Positions 1 through 7,579 of a DNA stretch of 32,594 nucleotides are shown here, piece by piece. The translations under genes and the position numbers were made by a program. The notes under the pieces were generated by a model. It did not search any database. It was not told the DNA's origin and saw only the letters and a list, made by a program, of their open reading frames with translations. Positions within the stretch are counted from its first letter, which is position 1, and each line of letters starts with the position of its first letter. This DNA comes from Bacteroidales bacterium (lineage in GTDB: Bacteria > Bacteroidota > Bacteroidia > Bacteroidales > JAUNSR01). The stretch lies in NCBI GenBank assembly GCA_030539115.1, contig JAUNSR010000033.1, forward strand, positions 1 to 32,594. Direction: 5' to 3'.

Positions 1-396
1 ATCAAAATAATAACCAGCTGTCACTCAACTTTTTTTAAGTGGACAGCAATGATATATTATATAGTTGAAAGTTTGATTGTTTTTACAAAATAAGAGCTGA
101 AATTGTTTGTTAGGTAAGTTAAATCTATTAGTAAAACCATCAACAACAATAAATATATACAATATAAAAATTTCAATCTAAAACAAGACATCTATACTGC
201 AAATCCTTAAGCAATTAACGGACAATAAAAGGAGTTAATTACATTTGAAATATTGTTTTTCATCACATCATAAGCAAATTTGCAGATGAAGAAATATCCC
301 AAATCATTATAATTTAATCAAGCACACTCTTTCTCATTTAAACACACCAAATATTCCCCGCAAGACTCTTCATTACTTTATAAATAGAATAAATAA
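1..396. other. AT-rich intergenic stretch without a gene
   Basis: This stretch at the left edge is very AT-rich and holds only very short reading frames on either strand, none with a plausible product. Its right end runs into the terminator of the NigD-like gene. I see no RNA gene, repeat family or promoter that I can support here. Confidence 0.6.
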
Positions 397-443
397 AAAA
401 ACTCCCTTAAAAAAACTTTATGAATTTTTTTAAGGGAGTTTTT
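397..443 (-). terminator. Rho-independent terminator of the NigD-like gene
   Basis: A perfect 19-bp inverted repeat (397-415 with 425-443, nine-base loop) has a CTCCC core flanked by A and T runs. Read on the minus strand the stem is followed by a run of T, so it should stop transcription coming from the NigD-like gene and possibly from lpxB and surE upstream of it. Confidence 0.85.
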
Positions 444-557
444 ACAAATAAATAGTTGTAACTATAAGCAAGTTCTAATTTTGACTTTTTTCGGATTAGA
501 ATGCGTTCAATTAATACATGAAAAATATTTACTAAAACGATTTAAAATCAAAAAAGA

Positions 558-1361
558 CTATTCCATCAATGTCTTAACATTCATTCCATCGCTGTTTTTA
601 ATCAGCTCGCTCTTATAGAAGTTAGAGGAAGTTTGATTTACAGGCAATGTATAATATTGAGGATTTGCATTTCTATCGTAATACAATATTTTAATTGTAG
701 TAACACCTGCTATAGAGGCAACATCTGCAGGGATTGCAAATGAAGCTATAGAATTAGTCCATTGTGGAGGCAATATCCATCTGTTGTTTAAGTTGACAAT
801 AAATTCCAAACTAAGCACACCTCCTGTCGGGTTAGGAGTTGTAGATGCTATAGTGTCAGTTTCACCACCACTGGTAACAAATGTGACTTCACTCTTAACA
901 AGATTTACATATACAGGAGCATCGACCCAATAATATCTAAAGAAGATATTTATGTAACCGCCTTGATACCAAGCTTCCAAAATAGGGCCCGGATATTTCT
1001 TGGCAACTACTATAGAATCAACATTGGCAGTATCCATTACCCATACAGATTTGGTAAGAATCGGTTTTAGAGCTAATAAATCAATGGTATAGGATGGAGC
1101 TGAGCCACTTTTAATTGTAAAGTATGCAACCGCTCTTTTGCCGTTGGCAATATCGGTAAGCCATTGTGATTGATTATCCGGAGTAAGCTTATTACCTTTT
1201 TCCGTAGTTAGATAGAATGAATTTCCAGTTGCAGCTTGATCGACAGTCACAGTTACAATGCTTTGATAAATATAGTCATCATCATCGTTGTCGTCACATG
1301 CAACCACAAATAATCCCCCAATAAGTGCAAACAAAATCCACACAAGAACATTTTTTTTCAT
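558..1361 (-). CDS. NigD-like lipoprotein
   Basis: A 267-residue predicted lipoprotein. The signal peptide ends in a lipobox (VVAC, Cys22), and the cysteine is followed at once by an acidic run (DDNDDDD), which resembles the surface-export signal described for Bacteroidota lipoproteins, so an outer-leaflet location is plausible. The remainder fits the NigD-like family: an N-terminal OB-fold-like part with FYLTTEKG near residues 49-56 and a C-terminal beta-sandwich part with the pattern YINIFFRYYW. The family is named after the nigrescin operon of Prevotella; its biochemical function is not established. The start is an ATG followed by MKK, standard for a signal peptide. It lies 75 bases downstream of lpxB on the same strand, so it could be read from that transcript, and it ends before a strong terminator. 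Assignment is by family resemblance, function unknown. Confidence 0.8.
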   Translation of the reverse strand: MKKNVLVWILFALIGGLFVVACDDNDDDDYIYQSIVTVTVDQAATGNSFYLTTEKGNKLTPDNQSQWLTDIANGKRAVAYFTIKSGSAPSYTIDLLALKPILTKSVWVMDTANVDSIVVAKKYPGPILEAWYQGGYINIFFRYYWVDAPVYVNLVKSEVTFVTSGGETDTIASTTPNPTGGVLSLEFIVNLNNRWILPPQWTNSIASFAIPADVASIAGVTTIKILYYDRNANPQYYTLPVNQTSSNFYKSELIKNSDGMNVKTLME

Positions 1362-1436
1362 AAAAAACCAGTTTTAGTTTAACGATTATAATCAAATTAT
1401 TTAAAGTCAATACTTTAAATTCCATTCAACAAGAAT

Positions 1437-2564
1437 CTAAACCAAACTATCTGCAATTATTTTTGCTGCTTTAGCAGGTGCACCCGGTGTACCTAACAAT
1501 GATTTCATTTGAGAATATCCCTCCAATACCGATTCTCGGTTTTTACCTCCTGGAAGAATATTTTTTAATTCCTCAGTTAAATTATCCACTGTTAATTGAT
1601 GAGCCAAAAGTTCTGTAACGACTTTTTTATTTACAATCAAATTTACCAATGACACATATTTCACCTTCAACACCCGACTCATAATTGCATAAGTCAGTTT
1701 ACCACCTCCAACTTTATAGCAGACAACTTGAGGTATATTTAGTATTGCCGCCTCTAAAGTAGCCGTTCCGGAAGTAACTAAAGCTGCTTGTGAATTAATC
1801 AACAATTCATGGGTCTTATCAAAGACCAGCTTTACATTTTCATCTCCGATTACAGATTTGTAAAAGTCTAAAGAGAGCCCAGGAGCAGCGGCAACCACCG
1901 GTTGCAATTGGGGAAAACTCTTTGCAACTTTCAACATATAATGCAGATTGGAGATAACCTCTTGTTTACGACTACCTGCTAATATTGCAACAATTGGTTT
2001 TTGCGAAAGTTCATGTTCTGCTCTAAACTGAGATTGTAATTGATAATTTTTAAATTTATAAAGAAGTTCATCTACGGAAGGATTGCCAATATAATCGACA
2101 TGATAATTATGTTTTGAATAGAAATCAACCTCGAAAGGGAGTATACAAAACATTTTATCAATATATTTTTTAATTGATTTTATTCTATATTCTTTCCAAG
2201 CCCATATTTTAGGTGAAATATAATAGTAAACAGGAATATTGAGAGAATGCTTTACCGCTTTTGCTATTTTAAGATTGAAGCTTGGATAATCAACCAAGAT
2301 AAGCACGTCCGGAGAGTAAGAAAGAATATCTTTTTTACATAATTCCATATTTGATAAAATTGCAGGCAAATTTTTTATTACCGAAACAAAGCCCATGAAA
2401 GCCATTTCTCTATAATGTTTTACCAACACACCCCCTTGAGATTGCATAAGATCTCCACCAAAAAATCTAAAATCCGCATCTTTATCATTCTTCTTTATTT
2501 CCATCATAAGACATGATGCATGCAAATCACCGGAGGCTTCTCCAACTATCAAATAATACTTCAT
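1437..2564 (-). CDS. lpxB: Lipid-A-disaccharide synthase
   Basis: LpxB is a GT19 glycosyltransferase that joins UDP-2,3-diacylglucosamine and lipid X into the lipid A disaccharide at the inner face of the cytoplasmic membrane. Visible family motifs are the N-terminal GEASGDLHAS, the central PKIWAWKEYR and LPFEVDFY segments, the GNPSVDE motif, LAGSRKQEV, and the C-terminal TSGTATLEAA donor-binding loop. The length of about 375 residues is normal. I place the start at the ATG at 2564; the codon before it is TTG and family members begin MKYYLIVGEASGD. surE lies upstream on the same strand, an order common in Bacteroidota, but here the two are separated by about 350 bases that contain the tandem repeat at 2592-2766. 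Confidence 0.96.
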   Translation of the reverse strand: MKYYLIVGEASGDLHASCLMMEIKKNDKDADFRFFGGDLMQSQGGVLVKHYREMAFMGFVSVIKNLPAILSNMELCKKDILSYSPDVLILVDYPSFNLKIAKAVKHSLNIPVYYYISPKIWAWKEYRIKSIKKYIDKMFCILPFEVDFYSKHNYHVDYIGNPSVDELLYKFKNYQLQSQFRAEHELSQKPIVAILAGSRKQEVISNLHYMLKVAKSFPQLQPVVAAAPGLSLDFYKSVIGDENVKLVFDKTHELLINSQAALVTSGTATLEAAILNIPQVVCYKVGGGKLTYAIMSRVLKVKYVSLVNLIVNKKVVTELLAHQLTVDNLTEELKNILPGGKNRESVLEGYSQMKSLLGTPGAPAKAAKIIADSLV

Positions 2565-2591
2565 CAAATATTTTTTTTAATTTTCAATAAT

Positions 2592-2766
2592 AAAGATAAT
2601 GCAAGCCGAACTCAATAAACTTTTGAAAGCGACAGATTTCAAAATGCGTTTGATGAGGCGAAGCTTAGCTTATTCAAAGATAATGCAAGCCGAACTCAAT
2701 AAGCTTTTGAAAGCGACAGCTTTTAAAAAGCGTTTGATGAGGCGAAGCTTAGCTTATATAAAGATA
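2592..2766. repeat. Tandem pair of 84-bp hairpin-forming repeats
   Basis: Two head-to-tail copies (2592-2675 and 2676-2759) differ at only about six of 84 positions, and the AAAGATA that begins each copy recurs a third time at 2760-2766. Each unit is an imperfect palindrome. In copy 1 TTTTGAAA (2621-2628) pairs perfectly with TTTCAAAA (2637-2644), and the flanking CTCAATAAAC and GTTTGATGAG match at 8 of 10 positions. In copy 2 three substitutions reshape the inner stem to AAAGC/GCTTT with a GACA loop. The unit length is a multiple of three, so a 67-codon frame is open through it, but this frame only encodes the repeat twice and is very unlikely to be a gene. It sits in the surE-lpxB gap and may be a member of a short interspersed repeat family. 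Confidence 0.85.
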
Positions 2767-2912
2767 GAGGTTTATTTACAAAATAATAGTTTCATATATT
2801 GATCGTTATTTTCTCAAGTCAGTATCACTTATCTATTTTATTTAATAGTATAAAAATGGTATCAGTTTATATTTCTTATGTTTTTTATGTTGAGACCTAA
2901 AAAATATCAGTT
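2767..2912. other. Rest of the surE-lpxB intergenic gap
   Basis: AT-rich sequence between the tandem repeat and the surE stop codon. With the repeat it makes a gap of about 350 bases between two genes that are usually close together. I see no clear terminator or TAnnTTTG element here, so it is undecided whether lpxB is read from the surE transcript or from its own promoter. Confidence 0.5.
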
Positions 2913-3701
2913 TTAGCCCTCTTTTGAAAATGATTCCAAAGTTTTAAGCCTGCCTTGAGTTTCATAAGATGTCATATCTACCTTGCAAGGCACTACAGAG
3001 GCAAAGCCATTTGACAAAGCCCACTCGTCGGTATCTTTTGCCTGAGGCTCATTATTATGAAAATAGCCTGTCAGCCAGTAATAATCCTTACCTATCGGAT
3101 CCTTTCTTTTTTCAAACTCTTTAGTCCAAAACCCCGATGCCTGACGACACACTCTTACACCCTTTATATCAGCTGAGTCAGGAAAATTAACATTCAAACA
3201 AACGCCTTTCTCAAGACCATTATCAATCACATCCTTAACAATAAAGCGGATATAGTCAACAATATTTGAAAAATCAGCATCCTTGTCATAAGAACAAAGG
3301 GAAAAACCTATTGAATTTATGCCGGCTATACAACCTTCAATTGCGGCACCCATTGTACCTGAGTAAATAACACTTACGGCTGCATTTGAGCCATGGTTAA
3401 TTCCGGAAAGTACAATATCAGGCTTTGATTCCAACAACTGATGAAGAGCAAGCTTTACACAATCAACGGGAGTCCCTGTTGTCTTAAATATCTCTAAGTT
3501 TTCATTCTTCTTTAACTGAACAGCTCTTAATGGAACACCTGGTGTAATAGCACTTGACTGACCGGAACGAGGACCGTCAGGAGCTACCACTACAACTTTT
3601 CCTAAATCTTTTACTGCTTCCACAAGCGAAGCTATGCCTTTAGCATCATAGCCATCATCATTTGTCACTAATATAAGAGGACGTTTATTTTGTGTATTCA
3701 T
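2913..3701 (-). CDS. surE: 5'/3'-nucleotidase SurE
   Basis: SurE is a metal-dependent survival-protein phosphatase that removes phosphate from nucleoside monophosphates. The N-terminal metal-binding signature LVTNDDGYDAKGI, the RSGQSSAITPG loop and the SGINHGSNAAVSVIYSGTMG region with its Asn-His pair are all present. The frame is open from an ATG at 3731, but I prefer the ATG at 3701: from there the protein starts MNTQNKRPLILVTNDDG, like relatives, whereas the ten extra residues (MAKCQYQKRY) are not family-like. That gives 262 residues. A TACTTTTG promoter element lies at 3761-3768 upstream. The next gene downstream on the strand is lpxB. Confidence 0.94.
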   Translation of the reverse strand: MNTQNKRPLILVTNDDGYDAKGIASLVEAVKDLGKVVVVAPDGPRSGQSSAITPGVPLRAVQLKKNENLEIFKTTGTPVDCVKLALHQLLESKPDIVLSGINHGSNAAVSVIYSGTMGAAIEGCIAGINSIGFSLCSYDKDADFSNIVDYIRFIVKDVIDNGLEKGVCLNVNFPDSADIKGVRVCRQASGFWTKEFEKRKDPIGKDYYWLTGYFHNNEPQAKDTDEWALSNGFASVVPCKVDMTSYETQGRLKTLESFSKEG

Positions 3702-3760
3702 ATATCTTTTTTGATACTGGCATTTAGCCAATAAATTAAATAATCAATAAAAATGAGGTA

Positions 3761-3768
3761 CAAAAGTA
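3761..3768 (-). promoter_or_regulatory. Putative -7 promoter element of surE
   Basis: On the minus strand this reads TACTTTTG, a full match to the TAnnTTTG -7 element of Bacteroidota primary promoters, and lies 59 bases upstream of the preferred surE start. I see no good TTTG -33 partner at the right distance, which lowers confidence. Confidence 0.45.
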
Positions 3769-4114
3769 CAAAAATCAAATACAAGAGTTCATAAAAAGAT
3801 AAATGCTAACATAAATTCTATATTTTATGCATTTACATGATCTCAGACATTCTTGACTATCAAATCCATTTGCATGCAATTAATTTTTATTGAAAAAAAA
3901 TTAAAGTCTATAAATCAAATATATTTTGTAACCCTGCAAAAGCTTTGATATGGCAATCACTTCCGTATGGCAAAACATATTATAGGGTTGCCATTTTTTT
4001 ATAAATCTTTCATAAAATGTTATGCACCTGCAACCTTAAGGACAAAAGAGAGTAGCGCAGATCTATTTTTGAAGCATTTTTAATATCTATCTACAGCTTT
4101 ATATGGCGCCAAAA
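3769..4114. other. Intergenic stretch between the exb operon and surE
   Basis: AT-rich sequence with no plausible reading frame or RNA gene on either strand. It lies between the exbD terminator on its right and the surE promoter element on its left, and I see nothing else in it. Confidence 0.5.
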
Positions 4115-4152
4115 AAGTAGGAGGAAAATAAATAATTATTTTCCTCCTACTT
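4115..4152 (-). terminator. Terminator of the exb operon
   Basis: A perfect 17-bp inverted repeat (4115-4131 with 4136-4152, loop ATAA) with a GTAGGAGG/CCTCCTAC core. On the minus strand the stem is followed by TTTT, so it ends the exbB-exbD transcript about 30 bases after the last stop codon. Confidence 0.88.
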
Positions 4153-4182
4153 AAGATATTTCAAAGATTATAAATAATAATC

Positions 4183-4656
4183 TTATTTGTTTTCACCACG
4201 TGGAACAGCAGAGTAGTTAATCTTTAAAGCCTGAGCATCACGAAGAGCCTGCTTAACATCTGACACAATACCCATTTTTGTTTCAATATCAACTTTAAGT
4301 GATACCTGCATCAATCCTTGATCTTCCTCTTTCATATTGGCACGTTCCTGAGAAACGAAGTCTCTGACTTCAGCAACCTCGATAAACTTGTCATTCATCT
4401 GAATACGGCTTTCTGTACCCATCTTTTTACGATATTGCTCTTTTGGCTCACCAATGTAAAGATAAGTTACAAGTGACTTCTTTTCAAGCTTTGTAAGCTC
4501 TGTTGCAGTTGGTGCAGTGAAGTCGACCATCAACTCATTCTCACGCATTGTTGTTGTGATCATAAAGAAGAACAACAGTGTAAAGATAAGGTCGGGAAGA
4601 GATGAAGTATTAAGTTCGGGCATCTCTCTGCCACCGCTTTTATTAAATTTTCCCAT
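4183..4656 (-). CDS. exbD: ExbD/TolR biopolymer transport protein, second copy
   Basis: A 157-residue ExbD-family subunit of the proton-motive-force motor that drives TonB. A cytoplasmic N-terminus of about 20 residues is followed by one transmembrane helix (about residues 20-38) carrying the conserved aspartate in SLPDLIFTLLFFFMITT, equivalent to the proton-conducting Asp of E. coli ExbD. A periplasmic domain follows, ending in KINYSAVPRGENK. The ATG overlaps the stop of the upstream exbD as TAATG, indicating translational coupling. This copy is shorter than its partner and their periplasmic domains differ, so they are paralogues rather than a recent duplication. The operon terminator lies just downstream. 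Confidence 0.92.
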   Translation of the reverse strand: MGKFNKSGGREMPELNTSSLPDLIFTLLFFFMITTTMRENELMVDFTAPTATELTKLEKKSLVTYLYIGEPKEQYRKKMGTESRIQMNDKFIEVAEVRDFVSQERANMKEEDQGLMQVSLKVDIETKMGIVSDVKQALRDAQALKINYSAVPRGENK

Positions 4657-5246
4657 TATTTCTTTCCTCCGTAAACTTTAGGTTCTGCTTCTGAAATCTT
4701 CTGTGGATAAATAGCTTGAACAGCTTTCTGTTCCGGCTCACTTAAATCAGCAAAAGATTTATTGAATTTTGCCTTTGACAACTCTTCACGTAGTTCATTG
4801 TAAGCAGCTACCAATTCATTCTGAACTTCAATATAAGCTTGATATTCTGTCTGACGGTCATTTTGCAATGAAATAACATGGAACTTAGTTACAGGATAAG
4901 TTCCGAAGAACTCAACGTCTGTAGGAAAACGTTCCGGAAGATTAGGCAAATCCTCTTTATTTGCAATGAATTCTTTGGCTCTCTCTCTTAGATTTTTCAC
5001 ATCAATCTGTTCTCCATTTACAGCTACCTGACCAAAGCTATTAATCATAACCTGTAAAGTGTTACGTTTTTTAATATCCAAGTCCTGCTGCTCCTGATCA
5101 GGTGGAATTGGAGGTGGAAGCTTTCTTAAAAGTCCTTTATCCGTATCCATTGATGTTGTTATTAAGAAAAAGATAAGCAACAAGAATGCGATATCAGCAC
5201 TTGAACTGGAATTCACTTGTGGTACTTTTCTTTTCTTTCTTGCCAT
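4656..5246 (-). CDS. exbD: ExbD/TolR biopolymer transport protein, first copy
   Basis: A 196-residue ExbD-family protein of the TonB energising complex. The N-terminus is basic (ARKKRKVPQ), followed by a single transmembrane helix with the motif SSADIAFLLLIFFLITTSM that keeps the key aspartate. A proline-rich linker (LPPPIPP) leads into the periplasmic domain. Compared with the neighbouring copy it has an extra charged, helix-prone segment at about residues 125-180, rich in Glu, Lys and Ala. It overlaps the second exbD by one base and lies 36 bases after the four-helix membrane protein. Two distinct ExbD subunits next to one ExbB are typical in Bacteroidota. Confidence 0.93.
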   Translation of the reverse strand: MARKKRKVPQVNSSSSADIAFLLLIFFLITTSMDTDKGLLRKLPPPIPPDQEQQDLDIKKRNTLQVMINSFGQVAVNGEQIDVKNLRERAKEFIANKEDLPNLPERFPTDVEFFGTYPVTKFHVISLQNDRQTEYQAYIEVQNELVAAYNELREELSKAKFNKSFADLSEPEQKAVQAIYPQKISEAEPKVYGGKK

Positions 5247-5282
5247 AATATTATTCTATTTATCAGGATTGCTCCCGAATAA

Positions 5283-5747
5283 TTATTTTCTAATAACTTT
5301 TAAAAGGCTGAAACCAATTATGAGAAGAATAGAAGCTCCAAGAAGGAATTCTCCTGCAAACAGCCACATATCTGTTAATTTCAACCAGAAATAAGTATTA
5401 TCACTTCCATCGTAGCTTGGCAAGTTTAATGGAGTTCCATCACCCATAGCCCAACCTATGATAAGAAGAATAGCAAAAGCGGCAATCCAAACAATGCTCA
5501 TAACAGCTTGTTTTGGATGATCTTTTAATAGCAATGCGAATTGGAACAACGCAAAAGCTATTGTCAAAACTGCCCCAACAACCAAAACAATATATCCTAA
5601 ATTAAGGATAGTGTTGGTGTAAACAGGAGCAGCGTATTCTGCATTTGGATCTTCAACGCCTCCTAAATAGAACATGCCAAAACAAATGACAGTTATTATC
5701 ATAAGAGCGTAAAGTAACCAAGATGAATATTTACTAATATTTTGCAT
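5283..5747 (-). CDS. Four-helix membrane protein in the exb operon, function unknown
   Basis: A 154-residue protein with four predicted transmembrane helices at about residues 11-31, 48-70, 81-100 and 127-150, and a short polar loop containing NLPSYDGSDNTY between helices three and four. I recognise it only as a small membrane protein found between exbB and exbD in Bacteroidales; I know of no assigned function. It sits 11 bases after exbB and 36 bases before the first exbD on the same strand, so it is almost certainly made together with them. The context suggests a subunit or assembly factor of the ExbB-ExbD motor, but that is inference from position alone. Confidence 0.85.
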   Translation of the reverse strand: MQNISKYSSWLLYALMIITVICFGMFYLGGVEDPNAEYAAPVYTNTILNLGYIVLVVGAVLTIAFALFQFALLLKDHPKQAVMSIVWIAAFAILLIIGWAMGDGTPLNLPSYDGSDNTYFWLKLTDMWLFAGEFLLGASILLIIGFSLLKVIRK

Positions 5748-5758
5748 AAGTTCTTTTA

Positions 5759-6517
5759 TTATTTTTTAAACTTAAGGTTGTATTTGATAATTGCATCAAG
5801 CAAAGAGATAGAAGAATCTTCCATTTCGTTAAGGATTGATTCAACTTTTGCAAGAAGATAGTTATAAAATATCTGAAGAATCAAAGCAACGATAAGACCA
5901 CCTACAGTAGTAATCAAGGCAACTTTCATACCACCTGCCACAACTGTTGGAGAGATATCACCTACTTGTTGGATTTTATCGAATGCCTGAATCATACCGA
6001 TTACAGTACCCATAAATCCTAAAGATGGAGCCATTGCAATAAACAATGTCACCCAAGAAAGTCCTTTTTCCAAAAGACCAGCTTGAACACCACCATAAGA
6101 TACAACTGAACGTTCTACAACATCGATACCCTGATCAACGCGAGAAAGACCTTGGAAGAAGATAGAAGCGATAGGACCACGAGTGTTGCGGCAAATTTCT
6201 TTAGCTTCTTCAACATTACCTTTTTCCAATGCACCCTCTACAGAAGCAATCAATTTTTTAGGATTGATTTCTGCAAGATTCAAATAAATAATACGTTCGA
6301 TAATGAATGCCATACCCAAAATTAGGGCTAATACAACGAAAGACATAAAGAAAGCGTTACCCTCAATGAACTTCACTTTCAATTCTTTGTGCAAACCAAC
6401 TTCTTCTGAAGGAGCTGCTGCTGTTTCTGTAGCTGGAGCTTCTTGAGCGTTAGCAACAGGAGTCATTCCAAGGGTAAGGAAACCTAAGAATGCGAAAATA
6501 GCTAATAACTTTTTCAT
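5759..6517 (-). CDS. exbB: MotA/TolQ/ExbB proton channel family protein
   Basis: A 252-residue ExbB-family protein, the multi-helix scaffold of the TonB motor in the inner membrane. It begins with a probable signal peptide ending in VANAQ at residue 25, a feature of many Bacteroidota ExbB proteins. Transmembrane segments follow near residues 55-75, 155-178 and 195-220. The conserved proton-channel region reads GLSWVTLFIAMAPSLGFMGT and continues with VIGMIQAFDKI and VALITTVGGLIVALI. It is the first protein gene of the operon. The tRNA-Ser gene ends 52 bases upstream on the same strand with no terminator between, so both may share a promoter. Confidence 0.95.
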   Translation of the reverse strand: MKKLLAIFAFLGFLTLGMTPVANAQEAPATETAAAPSEEVGLHKELKVKFIEGNAFFMSFVVLALILGMAFIIERIIYLNLAEINPKKLIASVEGALEKGNVEEAKEICRNTRGPIASIFFQGLSRVDQGIDVVERSVVSYGGVQAGLLEKGLSWVTLFIAMAPSLGFMGTVIGMIQAFDKIQQVGDISPTVVAGGMKVALITTVGGLIVALILQIFYNYLLAKVESILNEMEDSSISLLDAIIKYNLKFKK

Positions 6518-6569
6518 TCTAAATGTAATTTTAAGATTAAGTGTAATTAAAAATTAGTTAAAAGTCTCG

Positions 6570-6657
6570 CGGAGAGAGGGGGATTCGAACCCCCGATACA
6601 CTTTTGGCGCATACACGCTTTCCAGGCGTGCCTCTTCAACCACTCGAGCATCTCTCC
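6570..6657 (-). tRNA. tRNA-Ser (GGA anticodon)
   Basis: An 88-base class II tRNA. On the minus strand GGAGAGA at the 5' end pairs with TCTCTCC at the 3' end, followed by discriminator G. The anticodon arm is CACGC-CTGGAAA-GCGTG with anticodon GGA (6621-6623), there is a long serine-type variable arm, and the T arm GGGGG-TTCGAAT-CCCCC is intact. CCA is not encoded. It lies immediately upstream of exbB. Confidence 0.97.
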
Positions 6658-6702
6658 TTGTGTGAATTCCTATTTACAAAAGCAATTAAATTTTCCTGCT
6701 CG

Positions 6703-6732
6703 CAAATGTAATTAAAAATATCACTATACAAT
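6703..6732 (-). promoter_or_regulatory. Putative promoter of tRNA-Ser and exbB
   Basis: On the minus strand TACATTTG (6703-6710) matches the Bacteroidota -7 consensus, with ATTG (6729-6732) as a near match to the -33 element 18 bases further upstream. It lies about 46 bases before the mature tRNA 5' end. The same TACATTTG octamer is found before tonB. Confidence 0.55.
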
Positions 6733-6782
6733 AATTTCTTTTTCAAGAATTATGAACATATTTAATGATTAGCGTTTTTTAA

Positions 6783-6798
6783 GAGCATAAATATGCTC
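6783..6798 (-). terminator. Weak hairpin after tatD
   Basis: GAGCAT and ATGCTC form a six-base stem around AAAT shortly after the tatD stop codon. The T tract is better on the plus strand than on the minus strand, so terminator activity for the tatD operon is uncertain. Confidence 0.35.
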
Positions 6799-6811
6799 CT
6801 TTTATTTAAAC

Positions 6812-7579
6812 TTAGGTTAAAGAAAAAAGAAATTCAGCATTTTTGGTTGTTATTCTGTTAACTTCTTCTAAGCTTATATCCAATGTTCGGGCTATCTCCT
6901 CTGCAATTTTAACCACATAAGATGACTCATTTCGCTTTCCTCTGTATGGCACCGGTGATAAATATGGCGAATCTGTTTCCAAAATTATATTTTCAATTCC
7001 TATAATCGGTATTAATTCTTTAAGTTCACTCTTTTTAAATGTAACTATACCATTTATTCCAAAATAGAAATTTCCAAAGCTCTTTATCAAATCCACATCA
7101 TTTACATCTCCGCTAAAACTATGAATAACACCACTGAGGTTTCTATTCTTATATTTTGACATGACGTTGTGCAAATCCTCGAAAGCATTTCTAATATGAA
7201 CGATAACAGGAAGATTCATTCTTAATGCAATCTCTATTTGCTGCTCAAACGCTATAATTTGCTGCTCTCTATATTTGGTATCCCAATATAAGTCAAGCCC
7301 TATTTCGCCAATGGCAAACCATTTGCAGATATCTATGCTATTAAATAAAGTATCAAGATTGCTTTGGAAATTATCATCAACACTTGTCGGATGAAGTCCT
7401 ATGGTTGGTATGCAAATAGATGGATATTCTTCACAAGTTTTTATAATCCTTGGTAATGAATCATTGTCAACGTTAGCCAACACAATCTTCTCCAATCCTT
7501 GTTCTAAAGCTCTTTCAATAACCTGCTCTCTATCTAAATCAAATTCTTCGCCGTAAATATGTGAATGAGTATCAATCAT
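6812..7579 (-). CDS. tatD: TatD family metal-dependent hydrolase
   Basis: A 255-residue TIM-barrel amidohydrolase of the TatD DNase family (3'-5' exonuclease activity is known for E. coli TatD). Metal ligands are visible in order: DTHSHIYG at the N-terminus, GEIGLDLYW near residue 92, VHIRNA near residue 127, HSFSGD near residue 153, and ETDSPYLSPVPYRGKRN near residue 202, which is the family signature. The start ATG directly abuts the stop of the upstream conserved gene, so translation is probably coupled. It is the last gene of a three-gene cluster with a polyprenyl synthase. Confidence 0.94.
   Translation of the reverse strand: MIDTHSHIYGEEFDLDREQVIERALEQGLEKIVLANVDNDSLPRIIKTCEEYPSICIPTIGLHPTSVDDNFQSNLDTLFNSIDICKWFAIGEIGLDLYWDTKYREQQIIAFEQQIEIALRMNLPVIVHIRNAFEDLHNVMSKYKNRNLSGVIHSFSGDVNDVDLIKSFGNFYFGINGIVTFKKSELKELIPIIGIENIILETDSPYLSPVPYRGKRNESSYVVKIAEEIARTLDISLEEVNRITTKNAEFLFSLT

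Noticed and set aside
2599..2802. 67-codon plus-strand frame through the tandem repeat
   Set aside because: It only encodes the 28-residue repeat twice because the unit is a multiple of three; the DNA is palindromic and intergenic, with no ribosome binding site or family resemblance.
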